A DNA stretch of 64,000 nucleotides from Nectonema munidae (lineage: Eukaryota > Nematomorpha > Nectonematoida > Nectonematidae), in contig JAUIRK010000921.1 of NCBI GenBank assembly GCA_030549495.1, positions 726,501 to 790,500 on the forward strand, read 5' to 3'. Of the stretch, positions 44,349 through 56,816 are shown one piece after another. Each line of letters starts with the position of its first letter. Position 1 is the stretch's first letter. Under the pieces are notes generated by a model. It searched no databases and had not been told where the DNA came from. It was given only the letters and a program-made list of their open reading frames with translations. Made by a program: the position numbers and the translations under genes.

Positions 44349-47300
44349 ATAACGGTGGAAGGTAACATTGGAAGTGGAAAATCAACTTTTTTAAAGATTA
44401 TTAAAGAGTTTTATCAAAATGTTAAAGTAATGTTCAGATAATAATAATAATTATAAATGTAATATTTATAAATTTTCTATGTCCAATTTTTAACTAATTT
44501 TTTAATATACTTCTTTTCATTACTGAATTCCAATGAAGAATCAAAATCTGCCAAAATATTTAAATTTAAAACAAAATCATAAATAAGAAGAAAAGTATCA
44601 CTCAAAATTTTATTTGTTTCTCCATTTTTTAGATATCTGCAGAACCTGTTGAAAAATGGCGAAATTTTAGAGGACATAATATATTGGTAATATTAAATTA
44701 TCTTTTCTTAATATGTGATTTAATGGATCTATAATTGTATTTGATTTGCGAAAGCATCATTAGTTAAAACTTAATTTAGCTTATTTTTTCCTTCAAATTT
44801 TTTTTATCTTAGAACATGTTCTATGACGATCCAAAAAGATGGGCTTTTACTTTTCAGATTTTAGTTTTGGAAACACTCCTTGAAAAAATGATAAATGCTG
44901 AGGTTACGCCTACTTCTACCCTTAGTTATTATCATATCAATTTTTTAGTTTTTTCTCTTCTAATTATGATAGTTTTTATTTGTTTTAATTTTATAATATG
45001 TTTATTATAATCTTGTGGCTCTAAACACTATTTATAAGAAATTAGAAGAGTTTTTACACTAATTCATTTCTGAAATTTCACTAGCTTATAAAAAGTTTGT
45101 AGAGAAAAGAAGGGTTTTGGATTTTATCCCCTTTTCCTGTATTTCATACCTTTTATAATTTATTAGATTTAGGCTTTTTTTTTATGGAAAAATAAAGTCT
45201 TATTTATTTTCTTATGTATTATAGAGACCGTTTTTTAAAAAAAAATCTTAATTAATCCATTACTAATTTTACTATCAATTTTTTCTTCAATCTATCGAAA
45301 CAATACATAATATTTCTATTATGTAATAATTATTATTGCAAATATAGATATATTTCTTTTATCTTATGTTATAACATTTAAATCGTTTTTTGAGTTCAAG
45401 ACATTTCGTACCCAAAAATAGATACAAAATGTCTCTGGTACGAAATGTGTTTGAATGCATTTATTTTCAATATGTTTAAAAATAAATCCGTCATTTCTTG
45501 CGTACAATTATGGAAGAAATGATACTCTTATTTTATTGACAAGATATAAATCAGTCAGTTTGAAATGATAAAAAAATATATTAGAGGAAGAATAAAAAAT
45601 AATTTATATATTTTCATCTATTAATTCATTTTTAGAAAAATAAAGTTCTTTTGATGGAACGATCGCTTTTTTCTGCTCGAAACATATTTGTGGAACATTT
45701 ATTCCAGAGGTATTTTACTTTTTAAATATACTACTTTATGTTTACACTTTCTTGATCTAGTTAGCTATTATTTTTGAATTATTCAAATAATTCTTTCTAA
45801 GTGCATTTTAAACATTAAAAATATTTCTTTCTTTCAAGTTTCTTTTAAAACATTCAATGTTAAGTTAAATTTTTGACTGTATAAAAAATAAATTTTGTAT
45901 TTAGTTTTTTTTTATTCTAAAATAGAATTAATTACCCTGAATCACATTATATATATGTTTTAAAACCTTTAAACTTTAACCTTTTGGTCTTTTGAAAAAA
46001 CAAATGTTTAAAATAGGTTTTCATTGTTTAAAAATTGTTATGCTTAAAAAAGATGTTCAAGAGCTGCATAAAAATGTCTTCTAACTCTAAGGCAAATGCA
46101 AAAAACGGATTTCATAAATTTTTGCGTATTTAACTATCTTACTTCGTGGTATACAACAAGCATTCCTGAAGTTATTGTCTTTGATGTTTTTGAAAAATAT
46201 GTGAGAAAATGTCATTTTTGGTCATGTTTTAAGTTTTGGAATTGTTAAGGTCAAGAACAACCAGAATATATCTAATGTTAAGCACATTTGTTTTAAAAAG
46301 TATTAATAAACACAGCTGATTTGATTTCTTGAAAATAATTTGTTTTTTTGGTATGCATGGCGACTTTTGAATCACTCTGTATATATTTTGTATGTATTTA
46401 ATTACTAAAAAAGGCGTTGAGAATAAAAAAAATTTAAACACTAAAGTTTTCATTAAAAGGGGAAGTAAGGAGAAAAAGGAGCTAGAATAATGACATCTTA
46501 ACAAATGTAGTTTTTAAAAGAAAATTACGCGCGCTACTGATATATTCTTATGCACTTTCCTTAAAAAAATATCATTTTTACTTTAGCTCTATTCTTAGTT
46601 CGGTGGAGTATGAGATTTTGAAGAAGCGCTTTGATTGGTTCGTTAATAATAACGATACTTCCGTTGACTTGATAAGTAAATGATTTAATTATCTTTCTTG
46701 CGTATGTGTCAAAAGTTATATAATAATAATCAATTTTACTGCTAATGTTCCCAGCACGCTGAGGTTTAGCCGGTTTTTTTTACCACTATGGCATTTTAGA
46801 CAAAATTAAACTAATCTCTCATTATTTTGCGTCTCCATTTAACTCTATTTTGCTCGTCTTCTAATGCTAATTGTCTTTTGCTTATGTCTTTTTGACTATT
46901 TCTATCCATGTCATCTTTGGCCTGCCTTTACTCTTACCTAAAGTTTGATTTTTATAAGCTTCCTTAATTAGATCACCCGAAGGTCTTCTATTTACATGCC
47001 CAAACCACCTTAACCTTTGTATTTCTAATACTTTATTTAATTCATTTACTTGACATAAACTTTTTAGCTTTTAAATTAAATTTACACATAATTCCTAACT
47101 CTATACTTTTCTTAAACTGTGTATTAGTTAAAACTAAACGCATGCTGTCTGCAAAACCAAGTATATTTTTACCCTCTACATAATTACTAATAAAATTAGT
47201 ATTAGTTTTAATAAATTAGTTCTTAATAAAATTACAGTTCAATAAAGATAATTAAATAATGAATGTTATTTTACGTTAGCTTTTTTTATTGTTTGATTAA

Positions 47301-48351
47301 TAATAAGACATTTCATTAAATTAGATACTAATTCAAAAGTTTTCTAAGTCTATTTTAATTATTTCTTTTGACACTTTTCCTCATCAAACACTTTAACGTT
47401 GTTCTCATGGCATTAATTATATTTTTAAGTTTATCTTCGATCTTGTCCAGAAATCTGTTTGCAACGTATCCAGGAAAGAGGAAGAAAAGAAGAGGCAAAT
47501 ATCACATTGGTATCAGAATGTGATCCTTTTTTCTAGTTACATTTTTTATATCGAATTTCTGTTTAGGAATATTTACAAGAACTTCATCTTTTACACGAAA
47601 AATGGCTCAATCCCTCAATCCCCTCCTTTCGTGATAAAGAAACAAAAGTTTTAGTAAGCTTCAAATAATCTGAATTCTTTTAAAACTTCTACGAACCTAA
47701 TATAAAAAAAGATCCAAAAATAAAATTTTGTATGAGTGTTATGCCCAAGTAAAAAATGAGAAAGCTTTTGATTTATAGTTTTAGTTTGGAGAGATCAATA
47801 TATTGGTAACTAAGAAATTATTTTCAATTTTTCGAACACATTTTTTCTAGCCCCTTCAGATCCAATGGGAGAAGACTACTACCCAACAAAATGTTAATCT
47901 TATGCTTTTGCTTAATTTTCAAAAAGCTTGACCTTAATGATATTTCTACCTCACCATAGGGATCAAAGGGTAGCGCGAGCATATAAGCCTTTAAGGACCA
48001 GTGGAAAATGGTTAACCCGATATATCAAAATCGTGTGCTTTTAATATATAAAATTCTATTAAAAATATAGGTAGACTATTAGTCTTCAAAATGGTTGTCC
48101 TAAAACGGTTAACCCTTTAAGGACTAAAAATTTGAAGGCTGATCGTCTACTTCCTTTTTGAATGAAATTGTTCTTTCTAATTTTTGCCTTCAATCTTGTA
48201 AACTTCATGTAACTTTTTATTTTACTAGATAATTGACGCTAACCAAACTAGAGTTGAATTGGAAAGCACTTTACTCAATAAGCATAATCACGTGTTTTCC
48301 TGCATCCCAAAAAGGAATCCTCTAGAAGAAATCAAAGCTAAAGCAAATTAA
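44349..48351 (+). CDS. Deoxynucleoside kinase (TK2/dNK family), eight conserved exons
   Basis: It phosphorylates deoxynucleosides in the salvage pathway to give dNMPs; mitochondrial or cytosolic location cannot be told. Exons: 44349-44426, 44633-44686, 44813-44902, 45636-45709, 46587-46675, 47430-47509, 47567-47653 and 48229-48351 (stop TAA). All junctions are GT/AG and phases join without a break. Key motifs: P-loop GNIGSGKS; AEPVEKWRN; DPKRWAFTFQ; the MERSLFSARNIFVEHL block with the catalytic-site ERS; RFDWFV and DTSVDL; IYLRSCPEICLQRIQERGRK; the lid-region EEANITLEYLQELHLLHEKW; and VLIIDANQT. The order matches Drosophila dNK and human TK2. About 224 residues are covered; only a short N-terminal piece is missing. 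Introns are AT-rich and hold a family II repeat (46245), a LINE remnant (46780-47200) and family III repeats (47983-48112). Whether the enzyme is broad-specificity or TK2-like cannot be decided. Confidence 0.9.
46245..46330 (+). mobile_element. Truncated TTAA family II repeat in a kinase intron
   Basis: TTAAGGTCAAGAACAACCAG, then ATATCTAATGTTAAGC and AAAAAGTATTAATAAACACA align with copy 3 at 12609. The GCAGACGA site has become ACAGCTGA. The right end is lost. Confidence 0.55.
46780..47200 (-). pseudogene. LINE remnant (RTE/CR1-type 3' end) in a kinase intron
   Basis: Minus-strand frames give ILGFADSMRLVLTNTQFKKS (a decayed 'FADD' box) and then VLEIQRLRWFGHVNRRPSGD, LIKEAYKNQ and GRPKMTWIEIVKK. 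'LRW.GH…R…' followed by 'GRP..TW…' is the signature of the end of many non-LTR ORF2 proteins. It is broken, 5' truncated, and antisense to the host gene. Confidence 0.75.
47983..48112 (+). mobile_element. TTAA family III MITE, with an adjoining second copy start
   Basis: Left ATAAGCCTTTAAGGACC; right, on the reverse strand, TTAACCGTTTTAGGACAACC. The right TTAA (48109-48112) is immediately reused by TTAACCCTTTAAGGACTAAA, the start of another copy that carries GATCGTCTAC. A related copy lies at 58868-58993. It sits in the last intron of the kinase gene. Confidence 0.6.
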
Positions 48352-48604
48352 AATGCTCTATAAATTCATTTTATAATTATTTATTTCATTCTATATTAAT
48401 TTATCTTAATCACCAAAAATGATATTTTATAGTGAATAATTTAATAATTCGCAAAAGTTATTGTAATAAATTTTTTAATTTACTTTCACGAGAGTTTTAT
48501 AATTGTATGTAAAAGATTTTCAAAATATACAACATAAAAAAGATTCATTTATATTAGGCTTATCATTATGACCTTCTGAAGTAAAAAATTCCTCAAGATT
48601 ACAT

Positions 48605-49170
48605 GTGCTTTTAATTTCATGTGAAGCAAAAAAAATTTAAGTGTCCACGATCAACGTCAAGATTATCATCGTCAAAATAGTTATCAGTAACATCATCAAG
48701 AACAAGCAATTTTTCAGCAGGTTGGTTCCAATCTATCAAAGATTTTACAGTAGGTATGTCTTTGTCAATTTGATGAATTTGTCTTTAAACATGATTAAAC
48801 AAGTCTTTGCAAAGCTTAAGTATTGAAACAACATTACTTTCAAAATTTTCTATTTTTTCAAAGAAATTTAATTCTTTCTGTTGAAAATTGAATTCAGAAC
48901 GTGCAAAACATGTTTTAATTGTTAAACTTCATTCCATGATTTACTAAACCAATAAATGGCTTGAAGAAGAGTAATTTTACGAAAAATATCGGATCCATTT
49001 ATAGTGCTTGTATACTTTAGTCTAACTGTTTGAATAATCGCTTGGTTCATGCGTTGACAAATATGAGTAGTATTTAGATGAGGAAAAAACTAATATTTCA
49101 CGTCGAATTGAAAATGAGATGGAGCGTTGTCTACAAAAGGAGCAAAACATTTCGTTTTTAAGCTGGCATA
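48605..49170 (-). pseudogene. Tigger/pogo-type transposase remnant
   Basis: Minus-strand frames give DNAPSHFQFDVKY, then FFPHLNTTHICQRMNQAIIQ, ITLLQAIYWFSKSWNEV and LTIKTCFARSEF. These parallel 'LLDNAPSHP…LPPNTT.LIQPMDQGVI…DAIYW…AW..V…T..KCF.KAGF' of the DDE_1 (Tigger, CENP-B/jerky-like) family, including the second catalytic Asp in DNAPSH. The usual 'QPMDQ' reads QRMNQ. Further acidic sequence (DDVTDNYFDDDNLD) follows. Several interruptions; not functional. Confidence 0.7.
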
Positions 49171-49288
49171 CTTTTATCAATTTTTTAAGTCAAGTTGTAA
49201 AAAAGTCACGAGTCATCCAAGCTTTTTAATTATTTAAATAAGTTACAGATAACATTTTCAAAACCAACTAAGAAATTAACTTAGAAAT

Positions 49289-49354
49289 ATATTTTCAAAA
49301 ACAACTAAGGAAAGTGCATTAGAAATTATATTTCTATCAATTCTTTACAATTGT
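49289..49354 (+). repeat. 66-bp direct repeat, first copy
   Basis: ATATTTTCAAAAACAACTAA, then GGAAAGTGCATTAGAAATTA and ATCAATTCTTTACAAT are repeated almost exactly at 51244-51310, 1.96 kb downstream in the same orientation. A weaker partial copy precedes it at about 49255-49285. Confidence 0.75.
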
Positions 49355-51243
49355 TGTTTACAAAGTAACGATTTCAATACTCTAGTTACTTTTAAAAATG
49401 AAAAATATATTTGTAATCATAAAATGAGAGTAAATAAAATATCAAAACATTATTTTAAATATATAAATATCAAACATTATAAAAAAATATTTTAAAAGAA
49501 ATTTTTTTAAAAACATTACCCTAAAAACAAACATGCTTATCAATAGAATCTAAATGTAAGAGTTAATAGTAGAGTAATACAAAATACGAATTGTCTTCCA
49601 ATGAAAAACTTAATAACATGGAGTTCCTAGCATAAATGCGAAAAGCCAAAAGTTGAATAATATAGGTATATAATATGCATGCAAAACAAAGGCATAGTGA
49701 AGCAAATCATCATTATAAACGTCTATAATATTAGTATGGGATTTTACTATTGATATATTAATGCAAAAAAATCCTGCATGGAGCTCACCGCCCCTTTTAG
49801 CAACGCTACTGCTTTATAAACATGATTAGCTATTCTTGTTGTTCATCACTTTAACATAACAAAAAATCTTTATACTTTATCGCATACTTTCTAAATAGTG
49901 TACAAATGGCCCACTTTTCGGCAAAAATTGAAAACAGATTGTCAATTTTTTTTAGAAAATATAGCATTTTATATAAATAAATACTCTAAAAACTTACCTT
50001 GACATAAGAATTTAATAAAGTCAGAATTTCAATCTAAATAAATTTTTTTAATAATGAATATCAACTCAAAGATCACTATTGTTCAGAATTGGGGATTTTT
50101 TGAGCTCTAAATTGTAGAATAGGTGATGAACCCTTTTTCTTGTAATAAGTAATCTGTAAAAGAACATTTTTAAGAAAACATTATTGAATTTAAATTAAAG
50201 TTTCAAAAAAGAGTGCAAGATTTTCGGCATATTTTAACTTTATGATGCCGGATTTTTGAATTTTTAAGATTCTCAGTGGGCAATTTAGACAAAAAGGTTG
50301 AGAACCCTGCTCTAGGGTTCTGTGTGTTTACTTATAAACTACATCCTGACTGAAATGAAATCACAGCTTACTCGCTCAAACGATTGTCATCATCACCAAT
50401 GCGTATCTCTTGCTATGTATCAACAAATTAACCTGACAAAAACAAATAAGTTTATGTTACTATAATATAAAATTTGTCATGTTGTTTAACATGTTTTTAA
50501 AAATTTCTAAAAAAGATTTCTAACAAGATTTTCAATGATAAATATCACGTTACATTTTAAAACTTTGACGATAAAATACCGTTTTACAAATTTTTTTGGA
50601 ACGTTTATTTCATAAAATAATTTTATAGACAAATATCTCGTAACATTTTATACGACTATAAATAAATAGCTTTTAAAGAGTAACCAATAATCCATTCCAC
50701 TATCCACACCAATGATCTTTGAGGAGACATATGATGTTTGATTTTTGAAAGGACTTAGAATCCGATCTGTCTCGAGCGAAACGAGAGACGAATGAGGGGA
50801 ATCCAATTGTATTAATTGAACTTAAAATAGCAAAAATTGAATAACATTTGGATATTTTAATTGAAATAAGCTAAAAAATTATTGCAAAAGAAGATTTTTA
50901 TATCAATTTTTAACATTTTGTATTTAATTATAATTTTTGAAGTAAGACATATTGGGCTTTAATCTTGATCCTAGCACTATTGTATGTGATTTTTAAAAAC
51001 TACAATAAAGATTTTAGTGAGTATATTAACATGAATGTCTTCTTTTTCGATTTAACAAAGAACTAGTCTTTCTTACCTTAGAATGGATCAAGTCTGATAT
51101 GGGCTAATTATGTAAATCACAGGTTAATAGATATCCTACACCAGTGTTTGACAAGACTTACATCTCCAGAAGATATCATCGTCTTCAAACACCCACTCTT
51201 CTTGATGGAATAGCATTTTCATTACATATGTCCTGAATTGGAC
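49355..51243. other. No gene; solo hAT-like end
   Basis: The interval lies between the two 66-bp repeats. At 50295-50309 AGGTTGAGAACCCTG resembles a hAT terminus. No protein was recognised. Confidence 0.35.
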
Positions 51244-51310
51244 ATATTTTCAAAAACAACTAAGGAAAGTGCATTAGAAATTATATTTTTTATCAATTCT
51301 TTACAATCGT
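51244..51310 (+). repeat. 66-bp direct repeat, second copy
   Basis: It differs from the first copy only by a few bases in the T-run (…TATATTTTTTATC…) and one C/T change near the end. It could mark an older segmental duplication or two copies of a small dispersed repeat. Confidence 0.75.
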
Positions 51311-51689
51311 TCTGTTTTAGTTAACATACTAGTGGTTGTAAATTTTCATTAGAAACGCTTATCTTAAATTAGAATCTGTATAAGTAAAATTAGATTAGCT
51401 CACAAAATCAAAAAAGCGCTAATAACGTGCATGTGTTTTCAATATATTTTCTTGATGAACCAAATAATGTCTTAGTCAAGTTTTGATGAAAAATCTTCTA
51501 GAAATATGATCTAATATTTTTTAGGCTTAAAATCATTTAGAATCAAATTAAAATATTCAGAGAGAATAAAATTTGTTTAAATAGATGTTGCAATTTCCAA
51601 GCCAATTGGAAGTAGAACTTTGAAAACTTCATTCAAAAACATATTTTATTTTAGAAGAATCTTATAATTATATGTATTTAAAAAACAAA

Positions 51690-51890
51690 ATAATTAAATC
51701 TGAAGTATTGTTTATGTCTTGATAAAAAACAAACTAAAAATAGTATTCGTTTTTTATGGGTATTAATTTTCGCGCGTTTTGATTTAGGGCACACTTTACG
51801 GGTGGTTTGGGGAGTTTTGATTTTTTTTAGGCCTATTTGTTTCGGGCATTTTGGTTTTCGGACGTTTTGACTCATAATCATTCAAGTCTA
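51690..51890 (-). repeat. 'CAAAACGTCC' repeat, second locus
   Basis: The reverse strand reads CAAAACGTCCGAAAACCAAA, then ATGCCCGAAACAAATAGGCC and CAAAACTCCCCAAACCACCC. Same style of iterations as 885-1570. The 67-codon minus-strand frame across it (MIMSQNVRKPKCPKQIG…) is a product of the repeat, not a gene. Confidence 0.5.
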
Positions 51891-52749
51891 TTACAGACCA
51901 AACACTTGTAATTTGGAATCTAATTTATGAGATATGACGAAAAATTCTGTATTCAGTTATTGGCAAATTAGACTAGCTATGTTTAAATTTTAAAGATTGT
52001 TTATATCATCAAAATGATTTATGAAGTAAGAGTTTGGGCTATTCAAAAATAGACGTTAATTAGAATTGCAAGTATATTTAGATTCAAGATTTTTAAATGA
52101 ATAACTTTACAGAATAAATTTTCATTCTTCACATAAAATTTAGATGAAGTCTTAACATCGAAACCTTAAATCGAAGTTAATTTCATTAAGGTCTTAGAGA
52201 ATGATCATATTTATTAGATTTAAAATATATTCTAATAAGGCTACATAATAACTTTCATTGAGTAAACCAAGATTTTCAAACAAAATAAGGAATTTTGTGA
52301 TTTAATGTCTCAAAAGTCTACTATTTTTTTAAATAAAATTCATTAACTTTTTTTTACAAAAGTGTCGAATTTGCGAGTATAGAATCAGAGCTCAATTTAC
52401 TCATCAGATAGTACGAGAATATTTAGCTATTTTAGCCTATTTTGAACCAATTTTAGAGCATTTTATTTATCTCCTATTTATTCAATGGCGAAAAAAAAGG
52501 AACTACATATATAGGCTTAAGTTGGTTTGATGCACCACCATACATAAGCCACCTAAAAAATTTAGATAGCTTATATTTTATAATATTTATATAAAAAAAA
52601 TTAATATTATTCAACTCCAATTTAAAAATGTCGGCTTTTTTTACTGAAAACTTGCCAAATTGATTTGCTTATTTGAAATTTCTTTAGTAACTTTTTCTTT
52701 CCTTTTTATACTTAATCCTTAAACTTTTAGCATACGCTTTCTAACTTTC
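51891..52749. other. No gene seen
   Basis: AT-rich without recognisable features. Confidence 0.4.
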
Positions 52750-55200
52750 TTTTTGCTTCTATTTCCTTTTATCATTTTAATTGAAAGTAACCCTGTTTTT
52801 AACTCACCTGGTAAGCAAACCAAATGTGATTTTTCTAGCTCTAGTATTTTATCTCAACTTGATGGTCTTAAATTACAAGCACCTTTAATTTATGAAGATT
52901 GTAATAAGGAAGTTGATATTTTTACTGTTAAGATTTTTGAACATATTAAAAACCTTTAACCAATTGTCCGAAACAATTTTCTCAGTGGGATCACCCCTTA
53001 ACTAGAATTTTGTTTTGTAGTTCTCTCTCGAAAGTGAGCTTTCTAGTTCCATGTGTTCTGTTATTTCTAGCAAGATTAATAATTCTTCCTTCTATTTCAT
53101 TTCTGTCTATTTCTCTCCTACATCACATTATATTGACAACTTTTTCTCAAAAGTCATTGATAAGATTGAAGCTTCACATTTTCTTGTTATCTGTGATTCT
53201 AACTCTCGTCATCAACGTTGGGAAAATCAAATGCCAGAGGTCACCTGTTCAATTCTAGACTTATTGAATTAAGTGTTTTTAGATTTTAATAAAGACAATT
53301 CGAACTCTAAAAGGGAACAATGAATATTCGAAAAATCCAAACTATTTAATCCTTCCATACAGTGCCCGCGCTAAGCCAAAATTTTAGGCTTAAAATTACT
53401 TATTATTTTTAAACTTCTTCTTTCTTGAATGGACTTGAGAATGTATTCAAGTTTTTTTCCACCCATTTCACAGAGCCAGTGCCCGCGCTAAGCAAAAATT
53501 TTAGAGGGGGGGGGGCTTCATTAGGGCGCTAATTTTTGAACTATCAGATTAATCTGCTTTAAGGCGAAAAGAAAACATATGTATTTGTCAATCCATATCT
53601 ATACAGATTACATTATCATGAATGCTAGATGTTTGACATATTTTTTTAGGGGAGCTTGAAAATTAGTTGGGCTTTTTGAGGCTTGTGCTCTAAAATTTAA
53701 TAGGTAGCGCGGGCTCTGCTTCCCTATAATGTTAAAGTTAATATATCTGATAACTCTGAAAAAGTTCTTGAGGTCTTTTTTCCTATTAATGATAATTGTC
53801 ATTCTTTTATAAGGAAAATCTCACATATGAATCAGATCTAAACATCTCTCTTGCCGAACTTAATATAATGAATAAGTTAAAAACAAAATCTTCCCCGGGA
53901 ATTGATAAAATTACTTATAAACACATAAAAATAGTTTTCCCTCTTATCTCTGATCTTTTACTTTCACTTTTTAATGCATGCCTTAAACACTCTTATTTTT
54001 CTTCCATTTTCAAACAAAGTGTACTGTCCCTTATTCCGATAGTTCCTCATGCTTCTGCTATTTCCGATTGGAGAACCATCACTCTTTTACCCTGTCTTGG
54101 AAAAATTAAAAAAATATTCTTACTCATATCTTAATTTCAAACTGCATTAGCAATTTTCAATTCGCATACATCAATGGAAAATCAGCAGATATTGCTATTG
54201 AAAGACTTACACTTCCCAAATATATAATTGCTTTAAATCAAAAAAATGTTTTACCTGCTTTCTCATTGATTTTATGGGTGCTTTTAATTATACATGTCAT
54301 GCTTGTATTAAAAATATGATGTTTCCTCCTTATATAATCCTTTTTTTTAAATCTTATTTAAAGGAAGAAGAAAAAAATTTATATTCGGAATTGCCCTGAT
54401 TCCTTTTACACCTTAACTGGTTCCACTCCTCAAGGTGGTTGTCTATCAGATTTACTTTTTGTTATGCTTCTCTCAAGGCTATTCCGATGATATTGTGTTT
54501 GGCGTTGAAGGAGTTGATGCTACCAAAAACCTATTCAAAATGAACAGAATTATGGATGACATCTCTCCTCTTTGTCAAGAATTTGGCCTAACAATAAATA
54601 TGGATAAGTCTTGTCTTGTCTCGTTAATTTCTCAAGAAACTCTAAACAAAATAGTATTTTCAAAACAGGATGTTTTCTCCTTCGAGTTCTGTAAAATATC
54701 TTGGTGTTACTCTCTGTAAAAGTCTAGATTGGTCTGCACACCTTGAAAAAAGACTTGTTAAATGCTACAAAATTTTTAACAAGGTTATTTATATTAATTT
54801 CAAAGACCATGCAAAACATTTTCCTTTCTTTTAAACTATTTGTTTGATGTTGTTCTACCCACTGTCACGTATGCAATCACATCGTGGTGTTGCATATTCA
54901 AGTACAAAAAATACCTATAAAAATGTAATGTCTTATACTACGCTTTTCTCAAGGTTCTCATAATAATTCACAAGGTGCACTCCCAAAATCTTTCTCTGTT
55001 TTTCCTCCAACCGTCTTCCACTCGACATCATATTAGAGAAATTGATTGTTACTCTAAAAAAATCATAAATAAAGAAAGATTCAAATAATATCTTCTTCAG
55101 ACTGAAAACCTCACCTAATTTGCATTTTTCTAATTTTGACTTTTCCTATAAACTCCTTGAAAATTTCCACCTGGAAAAATGATTGATCTCCTGCCAATCC
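52750..55200 (+). mobile_element. LINE with endonuclease and reverse transcriptase remnants
   Basis: An ordered set of plus-strand fragments. Endonuclease: SSFYFISVYFSPTSHYIDNF, then FLVICDSNSRHQRWEN (53051-53272). RT start: LAELNIMNKLKTKSSPGIDK, ITYKHIK, SDWRTITLLPCLGKI (53796-54134). RT palm: DFMGAFNYTCHACIK, GSTPQGGCLSDLLF, and YSDDIVFGVEG with the catalytic YxDD (54260-54560). Thumb and after: SVKYLGVTLCKSLDWSAHLE, VVLPTVTYAITSW (54680-54890). This order identifies an APE-type non-LTR element (Jockey/I/R1-like). Several frame shifts and stops make it inactive. A hAT-like MITE interrupts it at 53360-53718. Confidence 0.85.
53360..53718. mobile_element. hAT-like MITE inserted in a LINE, 359 bp
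   Basis: The outer left end is CAGTGCCCGCGCTAAGCC. The right end on the reverse strand is CAGAGCCCGCGCTACC. Flanks CTTCCATA (53352-53359) and CTTCCCTA (53719-53726) match at 7 of 8, a hAT-length duplication. Removing the element and one flank restores continuous LINE coding (PNYLILPY | NVKVNISDN). A second left-end copy at 53477 (CAGTGCCCGCGCTAAGC) lies inside it, with a run of 10 G after it. Confidence 0.75.
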
Positions 55201-55514
55201 TCCCATATCCTATTTCTACTAACCTTGAATTTTTAAAAAGTTTTAGCAGCCTTTATTTAAAAACTTTTATTTGCAAGAAGGTGACGATAGACAACATTTA
55301 ATCCATTAATTATTTACGAAATTTTCTAAAACGTTATTTTTTTACATTTTTCATGTTTATCTATGTTGATTTTAATTTAATTAAACTTCTTTTTTACATT
55401 TTCATGTTTTTAAACGCCTAATTTTTTTATTAATATTTTGGTCCTTTTTTTGAGGATTATGGGAATACGCATATATAAAAAGAAAAGAATGCCACAAAAT
55501 TTTTCATTCTAAAT
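55201..55514. other. No gene seen
   Basis: AT-rich spacer between the LINE and the inverted piggyBac remnant. Confidence 0.35.
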
Positions 55515-56816
55515 GTAAACCAACTTCACACTCTACATTCTTTTCTAACCTTTTTTTACATTAAGCACACTTTCTTTGTTTTCCATCATCAGTTCTTACA
55601 ATACGATGATCAAAGCCATCGCACCGTATTTCCTCTAAAACTTTGCATGGTCTTTTACTGCCTCGTCCTGTTTTTTGATGGTCCAAAATTGAAGGTAAAT
55701 TAAAATAGCTAAGACAAATTTTCCTTCTAAATTCCATTATAGCATTTTTGGAATTTGTTGTGGATTATCCAACCATTCACTATGCATGTGTCTATAAAGC
55801 TGGTAAAAATATTCTAGTACCATTTTTTCGATTTGAAATTAATTCTATACTTTTGAATTAACCAATCAAGCTTATCGACACCACCCATGTAAAAATTGTA
55901 TTGTTTAACTATATTTGGTCTTGGTACTTTTATGTTTTTTTTGTATTTTGAAGAATAACGTATAGCATTATCCAAAGGTTCAATGCTCTGATGATTGGTT
56001 CCTAGATAAACAAAGTTGTTATCATACCATTTAACTTTATTTTTTCATTAACTTTGTAATCATAGCTTCCACGATTTTCTTTTTTCATTTCATCATTTTT
56101 CTTTAGTGCACACTTTGATCTTCTATTACATCTTACAGTACCTGTAATTTCACGTTTTTTTAGCCATATGTGCAAAAAGATCGTAGCGTGTAAAAAAGTT
56201 ATCACTATAAATTTCGTGCTCTTCTGGATATTCAAGCACCAAGGCCTAAATTACCAGAATCTCCAAAAGATGCTTTGCCTTGATACAAACCCATATAAAA
56301 ACAAAATCGAGTAACTGACCAGCTCATTATCCGGTGCTTGAATCCAAAACAAATAGGTTTTCCATGAATAAACTCCTTTATACATGTTTTCCATAAAAGC
56401 GTACAATTTGTTCTTCAATGCTAAAAATTTTTTAAAAAATACCAAATAGTTTAAAAAACTATTAGTTAAACAATCATATAAGGGTTTTATTTTGAAAGCT
56501 TTATTATAATACTAATAATTTATAAATATTATAATATAATACTTTATAAACAATAGCAAAGGTACAGATTTCTGGGAATGTGTTCCTAAAATCAGTTAAA
56601 ATACAAATTATATTTAGAAAGTGTTCTGATACACACAAAGTCCAAAAATATTTGCTGTTTTATAAAAAAAATTTTGTATTTAAAAAATTGTCGTATGCTG
56701 AGTTTTTTAGTTTACTTTAATTAAATTTTAAATGTTTTAGATGAAAAGTTAACTTTTTTTACAAAAAATCTTTATTTGACATATCTTTTTTAAAAATTTT
56801 AATTAATAATTTTTTG

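Noticed and set aside
51678-51881. 67-codon lysine/proline-rich minus-strand frame
   Set aside because: The apparent KPKCPKQ pattern comes from the tandem CAAAACGTCC repeat, not from a protein gene.
53010-53258. 82-codon hydrophobic frame
   Set aside because: Shadow of the LINE endonuclease read in the next frame at 53051-53272.
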